Shown here: positions 23,964-33,196 of the stretch, piece after piece | Layout of the letters: the number at the start of each line of letters is the position of its first letter | How positions within the stretch are numbered: position 1 is the first letter of the stretch | Source of the DNA: Rhabdothermincola salaria | Lineage (GTDB): Bacteria > Actinomycetota > Acidimicrobiia > Acidimicrobiales > Acidimicrobilacustridaceae | Assembly: GCF_021246445.1 (NCBI RefSeq) | Contig: NZ_JAJQXW010000001.1 | Location: 1,816,168 to 1,880,167 of the forward strand | Direction of reading: 5' to 3' | Length of the DNA stretch: 64,000 bases | Position numbers and translations under genes: made by a program | Notes under the pieces: generated by a model | What the model was told of the DNA's origin: nothing | Database searches by the model: none | Seen by the model: only the letters and a program-made list of their open reading frames with translations

Positions 23964-24926
23964 ATGCCCGCCATCACCGTCACCGACCCCCTGGTGCTCC
24001 CCCGCCTCACCCGGCCGGGGCCCGACGTGACCCCGCGCCCGGTGCGCGACGTGATCGCCGCGCACCACGCCGTCGAGGGTGCCGGCTTCGAGGTGTGGCG
24101 CCCCTTCCCCGGCGGGGTGCACACCGCCGACAGCGACCCCTTCTTCCTCCTCGACCAGCTCGGTCCGGTGGACTACGCCCCCAACGAGCCCGTCGGCGCG
24201 CCGTGGCACCCCCACCGGGGGTTCGAGACGGTCACCTACGTGCTCGACGGGGTCATCGAGCACCACGACTCCCACGGTGGGGGCGGCGTCATCGGCGAGG
24301 GCGACACCCAGTGGATGACGGCCGGCGCCGGGATCCTGCACGACGAGGTGCCCACCGAGGCCTTCACCCGCTCGGGCGGACGCACCCACGGGGTGCAGCT
24401 GTGGGTGAACCTGCCGGCACGCGACAAGTTCGCCGAGCCCCGCTACCAGGCCATCGGCCGCAACGACCTCACCCTGCTCTCCAGCCCCGACGGCGGCGCC
24501 CTCGTGCGCCTCATCGCCGGCGACCTCGACGGCCACGAGGGCCCCGGCTCGACCTACACGCCCATCACCTACGCCCATGTCAGCCTCCAGCCGGGCGCCA
24601 CGCTGGAGCTGAACTGGAACCCGGCGTTCAACGCCATGGCCTACGTGCTCGGCGGCCACGGCTTCGCCGGCACCGAACGCCGACCGGTCGACAACCACCA
24701 GTTGGCCCTGTTCGGCCCGGGCGACGCCCTGCGCATCGAGGCCGCCGGCCACCAGACCGACGAGTTCCCCCAGCTCGAGGTGCTGGTGCTGGGCGGGCTG
24801 CCCATCAAGGAGCCCGTCGCCCACTACGGCCCGTTCCTCATGAACACCCGGGCGCAGCTGCTCGAGGCGGTCGAGGACTTCAACGCGGGCCGCCTCGGCA
24901 CCGTCCCCGCCCGCCCCCGGTCCTGA
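23964..24926 (+). CDS. pirin family protein
   Basis: A 320-residue bicupin of the pirin/YhaK family. The metal-binding N-terminal cupin has PHRGFETVTYVLDG, HHDSHG and MTAGAGILHDE, giving the expected three His and one Glu. Some pirins are quercetinases, others redox-sensitive regulators. ATG 23964 follows GGAGGAG. The heliorhodopsin gene starts 64 bases after its stop; co-transcription is possible. Confidence 0.92.
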   Translation: MPAITVTDPLVLPRLTRPGPDVTPRPVRDVIAAHHAVEGAGFEVWRPFPGGVHTADSDPFFLLDQLGPVDYAPNEPVGAPWHPHRGFETVTYVLDGVIEHHDSHGGGGVIGEGDTQWMTAGAGILHDEVPTEAFTRSGGRTHGVQLWVNLPARDKFAEPRYQAIGRNDLTLLSSPDGGALVRLIAGDLDGHEGPGSTYTPITYAHVSLQPGATLELNWNPAFNAMAYVLGGHGFAGTERRPVDNHQLALFGPGDALRIEAAGHQTDEFPQLEVLVLGGLPIKEPVAHYGPFLMNTRAQLLEAVEDFNAGRLGTVPARPRS

Positions 24927-24990
24927 CCGGGGCCGCCGCCGGTCGGCCCGAGCCCAGCACGGGCGATGCGGTCGCCCTACTGTGCCGCGC

Positions 24991-25800
24991 ATGGCCACCG
25001 ACCTGGACCGATCCGCCGCGGCCACCCCCGAGGAACAGGGCCGCCTGAGCAACCTGCGCGCCTGGAACCTCGGCGTGGGGGTGGTGCACCTCGCCCAGGG
25101 CGTGGCGATCCTGGTGCTCAGCACCTCGTTCGCCATCCCCATCGTCGCCAACGTGCCCACCGGGCCGCCGGGTGCCCCCATCACCGACTCGGTGACCTTC
25201 TTCGACTTCAGCCTGCCCCTGGGCATCGCCCTCTTCTTGTTCCTCGCCGCCGCCGACCACCTGTTGATGGTCGTTCCCCCGGTGCGGCAGTGGTACGAGG
25301 CCAACCTGCGCCGGGGTCGCAACTACGCCCGCTGGATCGAGTACTCGGTGAGCGCCTCGCTGATGATCGTGCTGATCGGGCTGCTCACCGGGATCAACGA
25401 CCTCTATGCCGTGATCGCCCTCTTCGGCGTCAACGCCGCCATGATCCTGTTCGGACTGGTGATGGAGCAGGTCAACCCCGAAGACCGTGAGTCGGTGAAC
25501 TGGTGGCCGTTCGTGTTCGGCTGCATCGCCGGCATCGTGCCCTGGATCGTCATCACCATCTCGCTCATCACGGCGACCCAGCAGGCCGGTGACGGTGACG
25601 GGGTGCCCACCTTCGTCTACGTGATCTTCGTGACCCTGTTCGTGCTGTTCAACACCTTCGCCATCAACCAGTGGCTGCAGTACCGGGGCAAGGGACGCTT
25701 CGCCGACTACCTGTACGGCGAGAAGGTGTACCTGGTGCTGAGCCTGACGGCCAAGACGGCCCTGGCCTGGCAGATCTTCGGCGGCACCCTGGCCGACTGA
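24991..25800 (+). CDS. heliorhodopsin
   Basis: A seven-helix retinal protein of the heliorhodopsin family (inverted topology relative to type 1 rhodopsins), 269 residues. Retinal-Schiff-base lysine is K255 in SLTAKTALAW, the counterion is E117 in RWIEYSVSAS, and H33 and H90 correspond to H23 and H80 of the characterised 48C12 protein with a constant offset of ten. No retinal or carotenoid gene is in the window. It follows pirin and ends in a hairpin. A light-sensing or regulatory rather than pumping role is usual for the family. ATG 24991 is chosen over GTG 24982. Confidence 0.95.
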   Translation: MATDLDRSAAATPEEQGRLSNLRAWNLGVGVVHLAQGVAILVLSTSFAIPIVANVPTGPPGAPITDSVTFFDFSLPLGIALFLFLAAADHLLMVVPPVRQWYEANLRRGRNYARWIEYSVSASLMIVLIGLLTGINDLYAVIALFGVNAAMILFGLVMEQVNPEDRESVNWWPFVFGCIAGIVPWIVITISLITATQQAGDGDGVPTFVYVIFVTLFVLFNTFAINQWLQYRGKGRFADYLYGEKVYLVLSLTAKTALAWQIFGGTLAD

Positions 25801-25811
25801 CGCTCAGTCGG
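25793..25811 (+). terminator. hairpin spanning the heliorhodopsin stop codon
   Basis: CCGACTGA (25793-25800) and TCAGTCGG (25804-25811) form a perfect 8-bp stem with a cgc loop; the TGA stop is the end of the 5' arm. No U-tract. The rest of the 274-base gap to 26075 shows no convincing gene or further signal. Confidence 0.6.
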
Positions 25812-26074
25812 GGGACGGATCGCGAACCCGCTCGGGCAACAACAGCACGGCGCCGACGAGGAAGCGGCGAGCGTAGAGGTCGGAGGGCATCAGCCGGCGC
25901 CGCACGGCCGGTCCCGACGGGCCGAGTCGACGGCGTGATCGGGACGGTCGATGCGGAGGAGCGCCACGGTCTGGGGGATGCAGGGGTGGTGCACGAGGAG
26001 ACGGCGGCCGCCGTGGCGTCGGCGGGGCGGTTGGGCCATGGTGGGGGTCGAGAGCTCCGAGGAAGGGACCGAGG

Positions 26075-26842
26075 ATGGGCACCAAGTCGGCGAAGACCGC
26101 TCCGGACGTGCGCACCATGCGCCGGGCGCTGGAGGTGCCCGCCGACGCCGAGACCTTCGCCGAGGACGAGCTGCTGGGCCTACCCGACCCGGTGGCCCGG
26201 TGGTTCCGGGCCGCCATCGCGCCGGGGGTCCCGCTGGCTCGGGCCGTGCACCTGACCATGGCCGGTCACATCCGCCTCGGCGAGCGGTGGTGGCCGTTCC
26301 GGGCGACCGAGACCCTCGCGCCGGGCCTCGGGTTCGTGTGGCCGGCCTCGGTGCGGGGGGTCATCCGGGGCTCGGACCACTTCTTCGACGGCCAGGGAGC
26401 GCTCGACTGGCGCCTCCTCGGGCGCAAGGTGGTCGTGCACGCCGACGGTCCGGACGTCAGCCGCTCCGCCGCCGGGCGCGGCGCGGCCGAGTCGGTGTGG
26501 GCGCCCACCGCCCTGCTCCCCCGCTTCGGGACGACGTGGCGGGCCCTCGACGACAGCCACCTGGTCGTCACCTGCTCGATGGGCGACGAGACCGTCGACG
26601 TGCACCTCCACGTCGACGCCGACGGACGGTTGCTGCGGTTCTGGTTCGAGCGGTGGGGCGACCCCGACGAGTCCGGCACGTGGCGGCGGGTGCCGTTCGG
26701 CGGCGATGCCCTGGGCTGGGCCACCTTCGACGGGGTCACCATCGCCAACGAGGGCCGCATCGGCTGGTGGTACGGCTCGCCCCGCTTCGCCGAGGGGGAG
26801 TTCTTCCGCTACCAGATCACCGACCTCGAACTGGTGCGCTGA
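26075..26842 (+). CDS. DUF6544-like protein
   Basis: A 255-residue soluble protein resembling the DUF6544 family, found in actinobacteria and other soil bacteria with no known reaction. Visible features: LPDPVARWFRAAI near the N-terminus, a beta-rich core with MAGHIRLGERWWPFRATE and a C-terminal RWGDPDESGTWRRVPFGG. No signal peptide or membrane helix. ATG 26075 follows GGGACCGAGG. Family assignment is from memory of sequence style and is moderately certain. Confidence 0.72.
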   Translation: MGTKSAKTAPDVRTMRRALEVPADAETFAEDELLGLPDPVARWFRAAIAPGVPLARAVHLTMAGHIRLGERWWPFRATETLAPGLGFVWPASVRGVIRGSDHFFDGQGALDWRLLGRKVVVHADGPDVSRSAAGRGAAESVWAPTALLPRFGTTWRALDDSHLVVTCSMGDETVDVHLHVDADGRLLRFWFERWGDPDESGTWRRVPFGGDALGWATFDGVTIANEGRIGWWYGSPRFAEGEFFRYQITDLELVR

Positions 26843-26893
26843 GGCCGGAGCCCCTCGGTCGGGCTGGCACGGGACGATCTCAGGCGGGGCGGC

Positions 26894-29134
26894 CTACGCC
26901 TCGACGCGGGCCGGGGCATGGGCCGTCCCCGACTGCTCGCCGCCGAGTGGGTCGGCACCCTCGGCACCCTCGGCGGTCTCGGCCACCGCGGCCGGCGGCT
27001 CTCCCTCGACGTCGAGGTGGGGCAGGAGCCGGTCGAGCCAACGGGGCAACCACCAGTTGGGGTCGCCCACCAGGGCCATGGTGGAGGGCACCAGCACCAT
27101 GCGCACGATGGTGGCGTCGAGGGCCACCGCGGTGGCCAGACCCACCCCCATCATCTTCACGATCGGGTCGGGGCTGGCCACGAAACCCAGGAAGACACTG
27201 ATCATGATGAGGGCGGCGGCGGTGATGACCTTGGCCGTGGCGCCCAGTCCCTCCACCACGCTGTCGATGTTGCTGTGGCCCCGGTGGTACTCCTCTCGGA
27301 TGCGACTGAGGATGAACACCTCGTAGTCCATCGACAGCCCGAAGAGGATGGCGAACATCATCATGGGCACGAACGAGGCGATGGGGACCGCCTCGTCGAG
27401 CCCGATGAGGCTGCGGCCCCACCCCCACTGGAACACGGCGACGACCACGCCGTAGGCGGCGCCGATGGCCAGGAGGTTGAGCAGGGCCGCCTTGAGGGGC
27501 ACGAGGATCGAGCGGAACACGACCATCAACAACAGGAACGAAACGGTGACGACGCCGAAGATGAACCAGGGCAGGCGTTCGCCGATGCGGTCGGACTGGT
27601 CGATGAACCGGGCGGTCGGCCCACCGACGGCGACCTGGGCGTCGGTGCCGTCGGTGACGGCCGGCAGGGTGGTGTCGCGCAGACGGTGGACCAGGTCGGA
27701 GGTGGCGACGTCCTGGGGCTTGGTGGTGGGGATCACCGTGACGAGGGCGGTGTCGCCGGCCGCGTTCATCTGCGCGGGGGAGACGGCCTCGACCCCGGGA
27801 TCCTCGCCGACGGCAGCCGACACCTGGTCGGCCACGACGGCGTCGGGGTCGGCACCGAGATCGATCACCAGGGCCAGCGGCCCGTTGAACCCGTCGCCGA
27901 AGCCGTCGGCCAGCAGGTCGTAGGCCTGGCGGTGGGTGGTGTCGGTCGGGGCCGAACCGGCGTCGGCCTGGCCCAGCTGCATGTCGAGGGCGGGGACGGC
28001 CAGCACCAGCAGCACGGCGGTGGCGGCCACGGCCGACCGCCACGGGTGGTGGGCCACCCAGTGGGCCCAGCGAACCCAGCCGCCGCGCCGGGTCTCGGGG
28101 GCCACGGGGACGCCGGCCCGGTCGCGCCGGGCGAGGATCCGGGTGCCGGCCAGACCGAGCAGGGCGGGCAGCAGGGTGACGGCGACCACCACCGCGACGG
28201 CGACCACCAGGGCGGCGGCGTAGCCGAGGGCGGCGACGAAGGGGATGCCGGCGAACTGCAGGCCGAGGATGGCCACGACCACGGTGGAGCCGGCGATGAC
28301 GACGGCCTTGCCGGCGGTGGCGTTGGTGCGGGCGATGGACTCGTGCACGTCCATGCCGGCGGCGACGTTGTCGCGGTGGCGGCTCAGGACGAACAGGGCG
28401 TAGTCGATGCCCACGCCGAGCCCGATCATGGTGCCGAGCTTGGAGGCCATGCTGGGGATCTCGATGACGCCGGCCAGCAGGGCGACGAGGCCGAGGCCGG
28501 TGAACAGCCCGAGCAGGGCCGTGAGCAGCGGCAGGCCCATGGCGGTGACGCTGCGGAACATGACGAAGAGGATGATCAGGGCGGCCACGATGCCGATGGC
28601 CTCGGCCGGCCCGGTGGACTCCTCCTTCAGCACCGTGGGCAGCTCGCCGCCGTACTCGACGGTGACGACGCTGCCGGCGGCGGCCTGGCGCGTGTCGACG
28701 AGGTCGTCGAGGGTGCCGCGGCCGAGCTCGGCGGTCGACGCGTCGAACTGCACGGAGGCGAACGCGGTGGTGCCGTCGGCGGAGATGCTCATGGGGTTGG
28801 CGAGCGGGTCGGTCACGCCCACCACCCCGGGCACCCCGGCGACGGCGTCGGTGGTGGCCGCGATGGCACCGGCGGCCTCGGGATCGGTGACGGCCCCCTC
28901 GTCGACGTGGAAGACGACGAGGGCGGTGGCGCCGGACCGCTCGGGGAAGCGCTCTTCGAGGAGGTCGCTGGCCGCCTGCGACTCGACGCCGGGGACGGAG
29001 AAATCGTCCACGGCGTCGCCCCCGATGGTGCGGCTGGACACGCCGATGACGAGGGCGACGACGACCCAGCCGAGCACCACCCAGCGGGCCCGACGGGCCG
29101 AGAACGAACCGGTGCGGTGCAACCATCTGCCCAT
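26894..29134 (-). CDS. MMPL-family (RND) transporter
   Basis: A 746-residue proton-driven exporter of lipids or hydrophobic compounds. Two symmetric halves each have one N-terminal membrane helix, an external loop, and a five-helix bundle. Helix signatures include GLGVGIDYALFVLSRHRD in the first half and FGLSMDYEVFILSRIREE in the second, with the proton-relay Asp-Tyr pairs intact. A cytosolic tail rich in Glu/Ala ends the protein. It is divergent from a TetR regulator across a palindrome-rich 116 bases, a standard arrangement for MMPL export controlled by its substrate. Confidence 0.93.
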   Translation of the reverse strand: MGRWLHRTGSFSARRARWVVLGWVVVALVIGVSSRTIGGDAVDDFSVPGVESQAASDLLEERFPERSGATALVVFHVDEGAVTDPEAAGAIAATTDAVAGVPGVVGVTDPLANPMSISADGTTAFASVQFDASTAELGRGTLDDLVDTRQAAAGSVVTVEYGGELPTVLKEESTGPAEAIGIVAALIILFVMFRSVTAMGLPLLTALLGLFTGLGLVALLAGVIEIPSMASKLGTMIGLGVGIDYALFVLSRHRDNVAAGMDVHESIARTNATAGKAVVIAGSTVVVAILGLQFAGIPFVAALGYAAALVVAVAVVVAVTLLPALLGLAGTRILARRDRAGVPVAPETRRGGWVRWAHWVAHHPWRSAVAATAVLLVLAVPALDMQLGQADAGSAPTDTTHRQAYDLLADGFGDGFNGPLALVIDLGADPDAVVADQVSAAVGEDPGVEAVSPAQMNAAGDTALVTVIPTTKPQDVATSDLVHRLRDTTLPAVTDGTDAQVAVGGPTARFIDQSDRIGERLPWFIFGVVTVSFLLLMVVFRSILVPLKAALLNLLAIGAAYGVVVAVFQWGWGRSLIGLDEAVPIASFVPMMMFAILFGLSMDYEVFILSRIREEYHRGHSNIDSVVEGLGATAKVITAAALIMISVFLGFVASPDPIVKMMGVGLATAVALDATIVRMVLVPSTMALVGDPNWWLPRWLDRLLPHLDVEGEPPAAVAETAEGAEGADPLGGEQSGTAHAPARVEA

Positions 29135-29177
29135 GGGAGGGCCTCCTGCCGTCGAGTGGTCCTCAGCCTACCGTTTT

Positions 29178-29206
29178 TTGCAGTCCCTGCAAGTTTGCAG
29201 TGACTG
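29178..29206. promoter_or_regulatory. palindromic operator region between MMPL and TetR genes
   Basis: TTGCAGtccCTGCAA (29178-29192) is a perfect interrupted palindrome, and CAGTGACTG (29198-29206) is a second one; TTGCAGT occurs twice as a direct repeat. On the minus strand TTGCAG (29192-29187) and TAGGCT (about 29170-29165), 16 bases apart, could be the MMPL promoter, so regulator binding would block it. Confidence 0.5.
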
Positions 29207-29250
29207 ATACGGTATTCCTGTCCGCCCGTTGACCCGGAGGCCGTCTGCCC

Positions 29251-29838
29251 GTGGCCGAGAGCCTGCGAGAACGCAAGAAGGTCGAGACCCGCCGCCGGTT
29301 GGAGGATGCCGCACTGGACCTGTTCGACCGCGACGGGTTCGATGCCACCACCGTCGACGCCATCGCGGCCGAGGCGGGCATCTCCCCCCGCACCTTCTTC
29401 CACTACTTCGCCACCAAGGAGGACGTGGTCGTCGCCGACCACGGCGACCGTCTGGCCCGCATCATCGCCGTGCTGGGTGGCCAACCCCCCGGGCTGGCGC
29501 CCTGGTCGGCGCTCGAGCACTCGTTCGTGGAGGTGGCCGCCGACTACGAGTCCGAGAAGGACCAGCTGCTGCGCCGCTTCCGGATCATGGCCGGCTCCCC
29601 GACCGTGTTCGCCCGGTCTCTCCACCTGCAGGCCGGCTGGGAGGTCTCCCTGGCCGATGCCCTGGCGTCGCGCATCGGCGACCCGGGCCACCCCGACCTC
29701 ACCACCCGACTCATGGCCGGTGCCGCCCTCGCCTCGATGCGCGCCTCGCTACAGGAGTGGTTGGCAAGCGACGGGGAGCCACAGCTCCCCGGGCTGGTGA
29801 CCGCCTGCTTCGAGCGCCTCGGAGCCGGGTTGCGCTGA
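29251..29838 (+). CDS. TetR-family transcriptional regulator
   Basis: A 195-residue regulator with an N-terminal helix-turn-helix: GFDATTVDAIAAEAGISPRTFFHYFATKED is the classic TetR pattern (about residues 31-60). The C-terminal ligand domain (LRRFRIMAGSPTVFARSLHLQ) resembles the MftR/acyl-binding style of TetR_C. GTG 29251 is supported by GGAGG at 29236-29240. Divergent to the MMPL exporter, so it probably represses it and itself. Confidence 0.92.
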   Translation: MAESLRERKKVETRRRLEDAALDLFDRDGFDATTVDAIAAEAGISPRTFFHYFATKEDVVVADHGDRLARIIAVLGGQPPGLAPWSALEHSFVEVAADYESEKDQLLRRFRIMAGSPTVFARSLHLQAGWEVSLADALASRIGDPGHPDLTTRLMAGAALASMRASLQEWLASDGEPQLPGLVTACFERLGAGLR

Positions 29839-29954
29839 CCGGCCCACTGCGCCGGAGGGGCAACCGAGCGGCGCCGAGGGTGGCGTGCGGGGAGGCGGGC
29901 GGTCGGCGAGGGTAGAGACCGTCGAAGCTTGTCCGCAGCCGTCTGGAGCCCACC

Positions 29955-31577
29955 GTGAGCATCCCACCCGTCGAGACGTTCGACCCCGCCGACGAGCTCC
30001 GGGGCCAGCGTGCCCCCCACCCGGCGCCGACCCGCTGGTCCAGCGCCGAGCGCATCGAGCGCCTGGCCGGGCTGGTGACGACGGTGGGTGAACGGCCCCA
30101 CCAGCCCTCCCATGCCCCCTACGACGGGCGGCTCGTCGGCGAGGTGCCGACCTGCGACGCCGACGACGTCGAGCTCGCCGTGCAGCGGGCCCGGTCCGCG
30201 CAGAAGGGGTGGGCGGACCGCTCGTTCGAGGAGCGCCGCCAGGTGCTCCTGCGCTTCCACGACCTGGTCCTCGCCCACCAGGACGACCTGCTCGACCTCA
30301 CCCAACTCGAGACGGGCAAGGCTCGACTCTCGGCGTTCGAGGAACTCCTCGACGTGGCCATGACGGCCCGCTACTACGCCAACACCGCCGAGCGGCACCT
30401 GCGCCCCCGGCGCCGCCAGGGTGCCCTGCCGGGTCTCACCCGCACCACCGTGGTGCACCACCCCAAGGGCGTGATCGGGGTGATCAGCCCCTGGAACTAC
30501 CCGCTCACGCTCGCCGTCAGCGACGCGGTGCCCGCCCTCATGGCCGGCAACGCCGTGGTGCTCAAGCCCGACGCCCAGACCCCGTTCACCGCGCTCGCCG
30601 CGGTCGAGCTGCTCTACGAGGCCGGGGTCCCCCACGACGTGTTCGGCGTGGTCACCGGGGCGGGCTCGACGCTCGGGACACCCATGATCGAGCGGGTCGA
30701 CTACCTGATGTTCACCGGCTCCACCGCCACCGGGCGCATCGTGGCCGAGCAGTGCGGGCGCCACCTCATCGGCTTCTCGGCCGAGCTCGGCGGCAAGAAC
30801 CCCATGATCGTGCTGGCCGACGCCGACGTGGACACCACGGTCGAGGCGGCCGTGCGGGCCTGCTTCTCCAACACCGGGCAGCTGTGCATCAGCATCGAGC
30901 GCATGTACGTCGAGGACGCCGTGTACGACCGGTTCGTGCCTGCGCTCGTCGAGCGGGTGGCGTCGATGTCGGTGGGCGCCGGGTTCGACTGGGAGCACGA
31001 GGTGGGGTCGCTGGTCAGCGAACAGCAGCTCGAGGTCGTCAACGCCCACGTCGACGACGCGGTGGCCAAGGGCGCCCGGGTGCTCACCGGGGGCCGGGCC
31101 CGACCCGACCTCGGGCCGCTGTTCTACGAGCCCACCCTGCTCACCGACGTCACCGACGACATGGAGCTGGCCCGCACCGAGACGTTCGGGCCGGTCGTGG
31201 CCGTCCAACGCGTCCGCGACGCCGAGGAGGCCCTCGAGTTGGCCAACGACACCACCTACGGCCTCAACGCCAGCGTGTGGACCGACGGCACCCGGGGTGA
31301 GGCGCTCGCCCGGCGCATCCGGGCCGGCACGGTGAACGTGAACGAGGGCTACGCGGCCACGTGGGGCTCGATCGACGCCCCGATGGGCGGCATGAAGGAG
31401 TCGGGCGTGGGGCGCCGCCACGGCCACGAAGGCATCGTGAAGTACACCGAACCCCAGACCATCGCCGTGCAGCGGCTGCTGCCGATCGGCCCGCGACCGG
31501 GGATGCCGGTGGCGGCCTACGCCAAGGTGATGTCCGGCGCCCTGTCCGCCCTGCGGCGCCTGCCCCTGCGTCGCTGA
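29955..31577 (+). CDS. gabD2: succinate-semialdehyde dehydrogenase, GabD2 type
   Basis: NAD(P)-dependent aldehyde dehydrogenase of 540 residues, close in layout to mycobacterial GabD2. Motifs: ISPWNYPL, KPDAQTPFTA, FTGSTATGR, catalytic ELGGKNP Glu and NTGQLCISIE Cys, and ETFGPVVAV. Converts succinic semialdehyde or a related aldehyde to the acid. GTG 29955 is preceded by a weak site. It is a single-gene unit; the oxidase gene begins 135 bases later behind its own leader. Substrate assignment within the family is likely but not certain. Confidence 0.87.
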   Translation: MSIPPVETFDPADELRGQRAPHPAPTRWSSAERIERLAGLVTTVGERPHQPSHAPYDGRLVGEVPTCDADDVELAVQRARSAQKGWADRSFEERRQVLLRFHDLVLAHQDDLLDLTQLETGKARLSAFEELLDVAMTARYYANTAERHLRPRRRQGALPGLTRTTVVHHPKGVIGVISPWNYPLTLAVSDAVPALMAGNAVVLKPDAQTPFTALAAVELLYEAGVPHDVFGVVTGAGSTLGTPMIERVDYLMFTGSTATGRIVAEQCGRHLIGFSAELGGKNPMIVLADADVDTTVEAAVRACFSNTGQLCISIERMYVEDAVYDRFVPALVERVASMSVGAGFDWEHEVGSLVSEQQLEVVNAHVDDAVAKGARVLTGGRARPDLGPLFYEPTLLTDVTDDMELARTETFGPVVAVQRVRDAEEALELANDTTYGLNASVWTDGTRGEALARRIRAGTVNVNEGYAATWGSIDAPMGGMKESGVGRRHGHEGIVKYTEPQTIAVQRLLPIGPRPGMPVAAYAKVMSGALSALRRLPLRR

Positions 31578-31712
31578 CCGTCCGGTTTCGGGCGCGATGG
31601 CGAGGTCCGGACCGGACGCGGCCCCTCTACCCTCGGGGGTGGACGAGGACCGGGCGGTCCCGTGGTCCGCCTCGGTGCCCTCGTGTCCGTCGACACGACC
31701 CAGAGGAGACAC

Positions 31713-32423
31713 ATGTCCGAGCGCATCGGCCCCGTGACCGCCGCGATCGGGGAGCGAAAGCCCTTCGGCCCCATGGAACGCCTCGACCACGATCGCCTCG
31801 TCGAGGAGCAGCGGGCCACCATGGGCACCCCGAGGCGCCGGGCGTCGCTCAGCGCCCGCGGCCTGTTCGCGGTGATGGACCTGCTCTACGGCGAAGCGCG
31901 GACCCTCGAGAAGTTCCGGGTCCTCGAGCTGGTGGCCCGGGTGCCGTACCAGGCCTGGGAGAACGTCGCCTACGTCGCCGTCACCCACACCTCCCGCCAG
32001 ACCGGTTTCGCCCGGCGGGTGTTCGACCGGGTGCGCACCGCCCGCTTCGAGCAGGACAACGAGCAGTGGCACCTGCTCATCCTCGAGGAGCTCACCAGCG
32101 GTGACCGGCGCCCCTGGATCCGCACCCGCATCGTGCCCCAGCTGCTGGCCTTCGCCTACTACCAGCTGTCGTGGTTCATGTTCGCGGTGAACCCGCACTG
32201 GAGCTACCGGCTCAACGCGGACTTCGAGGATCACGCCGAGCACGAGTACGCCCTGCTCGTCGACGAGCACCCCGAGTGGGAGACCGAGCGCTACGAGGGC
32301 CAGTTCACCGAGGACTTCGGGGCCTTCGACAGCCTCGCCGACCTCTTCCGCCAGATCGGTTACGACGAGCGCCTCCACAAGGAGGAGAGCGAGCTGCTGT
32401 TGGACCGCGCCCGCTTCGGTTGA
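31713..32423 (+). CDS. alternative oxidase/PTOX-like di-iron quinol oxidase
   Basis: A 236-residue membrane-bound di-iron carboxylate protein resembling plastid terminal oxidase and alternative oxidase. All six predicted iron ligands can be placed: E72 in LELVARVPY, E117 and H120 in NEQWHLL, E172 in FEDHAEHEY, E219 and H222 in DERLHKEE. FRVLELVARVPYQAWE and HLLILEEL closely follow the PTOX pattern, including an adjacent YYQLSWFMFAVNP segment. Likely oxidises quinol and reduces O2 to water without pumping protons. ATG 31713 has an AGGAGA site; TACCCT at 31625-31630 could be the -10. Confidence 0.85.
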   Translation: MSERIGPVTAAIGERKPFGPMERLDHDRLVEEQRATMGTPRRRASLSARGLFAVMDLLYGEARTLEKFRVLELVARVPYQAWENVAYVAVTHTSRQTGFARRVFDRVRTARFEQDNEQWHLLILEELTSGDRRPWIRTRIVPQLLAFAYYQLSWFMFAVNPHWSYRLNADFEDHAEHEYALLVDEHPEWETERYEGQFTEDFGAFDSLADLFRQIGYDERLHKEESELLLDRARFG

Positions 32424-32564
32424 GCGACGACCCGATCACCGACAGGACCGATGCGGCGCCCGATCGGGTAGGACCCTGCGAGATCTCGCGCGCCGCACCG
32501 ACGGCACGTGGGGACGACCACCGACCGGCCCGAACGACCGATCACGACGACCCAGGAGGCGACG

Positions 32565-32981
32565 ATGGCCCTGACCCGCAACAAGAAGAAGTCGATCCCC
32601 GCCAAGGCAGTGGATGTGCTGCCCACCAAGGCCGTGGCGGCGCTGCCGGCCAAGGCGGCGAAACGGGTCGGCAAGAAGCGCTGGCACGACATGGAGTCGA
32701 GCCAACGGGCGACGCTCGTGGCTGCCGGTGTGGTGCAGGTCTCCATGGCGGCCGCCGCGTGGATCGACCTGGCCCGCCGACCGTCCGAGAAGGTGCGGGG
32801 CCCCAAGGCCCTGTGGGCCCTGGTCATCTCGGTCAACGTCGTCGGTCCCGTGCTCTACCTCCTGGCCGGCCGCACCTCCGGAGACGCGCCGTCCTCCGAC
32901 CGCCACTCCTCGGACAGCGGCTCCTCCGATGCCGGATCGTCCGATGCCTCCGAGGACGACCACGCGCTGACCGGCAGCTAG
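32565..32981 (+). CDS. PLDc_N-type small membrane protein
   Basis: A 138-residue protein: basic Lys/Ala-rich N-terminus (residues 1-40), one hydrophobic segment (about 48-65), then WALVISVNVVGPVLYLLAGR, the helix typical of the phospholipase D N-terminal membrane (PLDc_N) domain, and a Ser/Asp-rich disordered tail. No phospholipase domain follows. ATG 32565 has a perfect AGGAGG site. The downstream 215 bases hold a weak GCGATCG/CGATCGC inverted repeat (32981-33009) and no gene. Confidence 0.78.
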   Translation: MALTRNKKKSIPAKAVDVLPTKAVAALPAKAAKRVGKKRWHDMESSQRATLVAAGVVQVSMAAAAWIDLARRPSEKVRGPKALWALVISVNVVGPVLYLLAGRTSGDAPSSDRHSSDSGSSDAGSSDASEDDHALTGS

Positions 32982-33196
32982 CGATCGCCTCACCCCCGGG
33001 CTCGATCGCGAGCGGAGCCGTGTCGACGCAATCGCCGAGCGACGGTCGATCCCCGGCGGGCACTGGGCGCACCCGAGGAGCATCCCCTCCGCGGCGGCCG
33101 GCCAAGGAGCATCATGGGGCCCGGCTCACCACCTGGTGAGCGGGGCACCGGCGGGGATCCCACCGATGCCTCTCCGACAGGCGACCGGAGACAACG

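Noticed and set aside
25804-25890. Minus-strand 28-codon frame MPSDLYARRFLVGAVLL... after the heliorhodopsin gene
   Set aside because: No ribosome site, no length or composition support, and its stop is only the complement of the heliorhodopsin hairpin arm.
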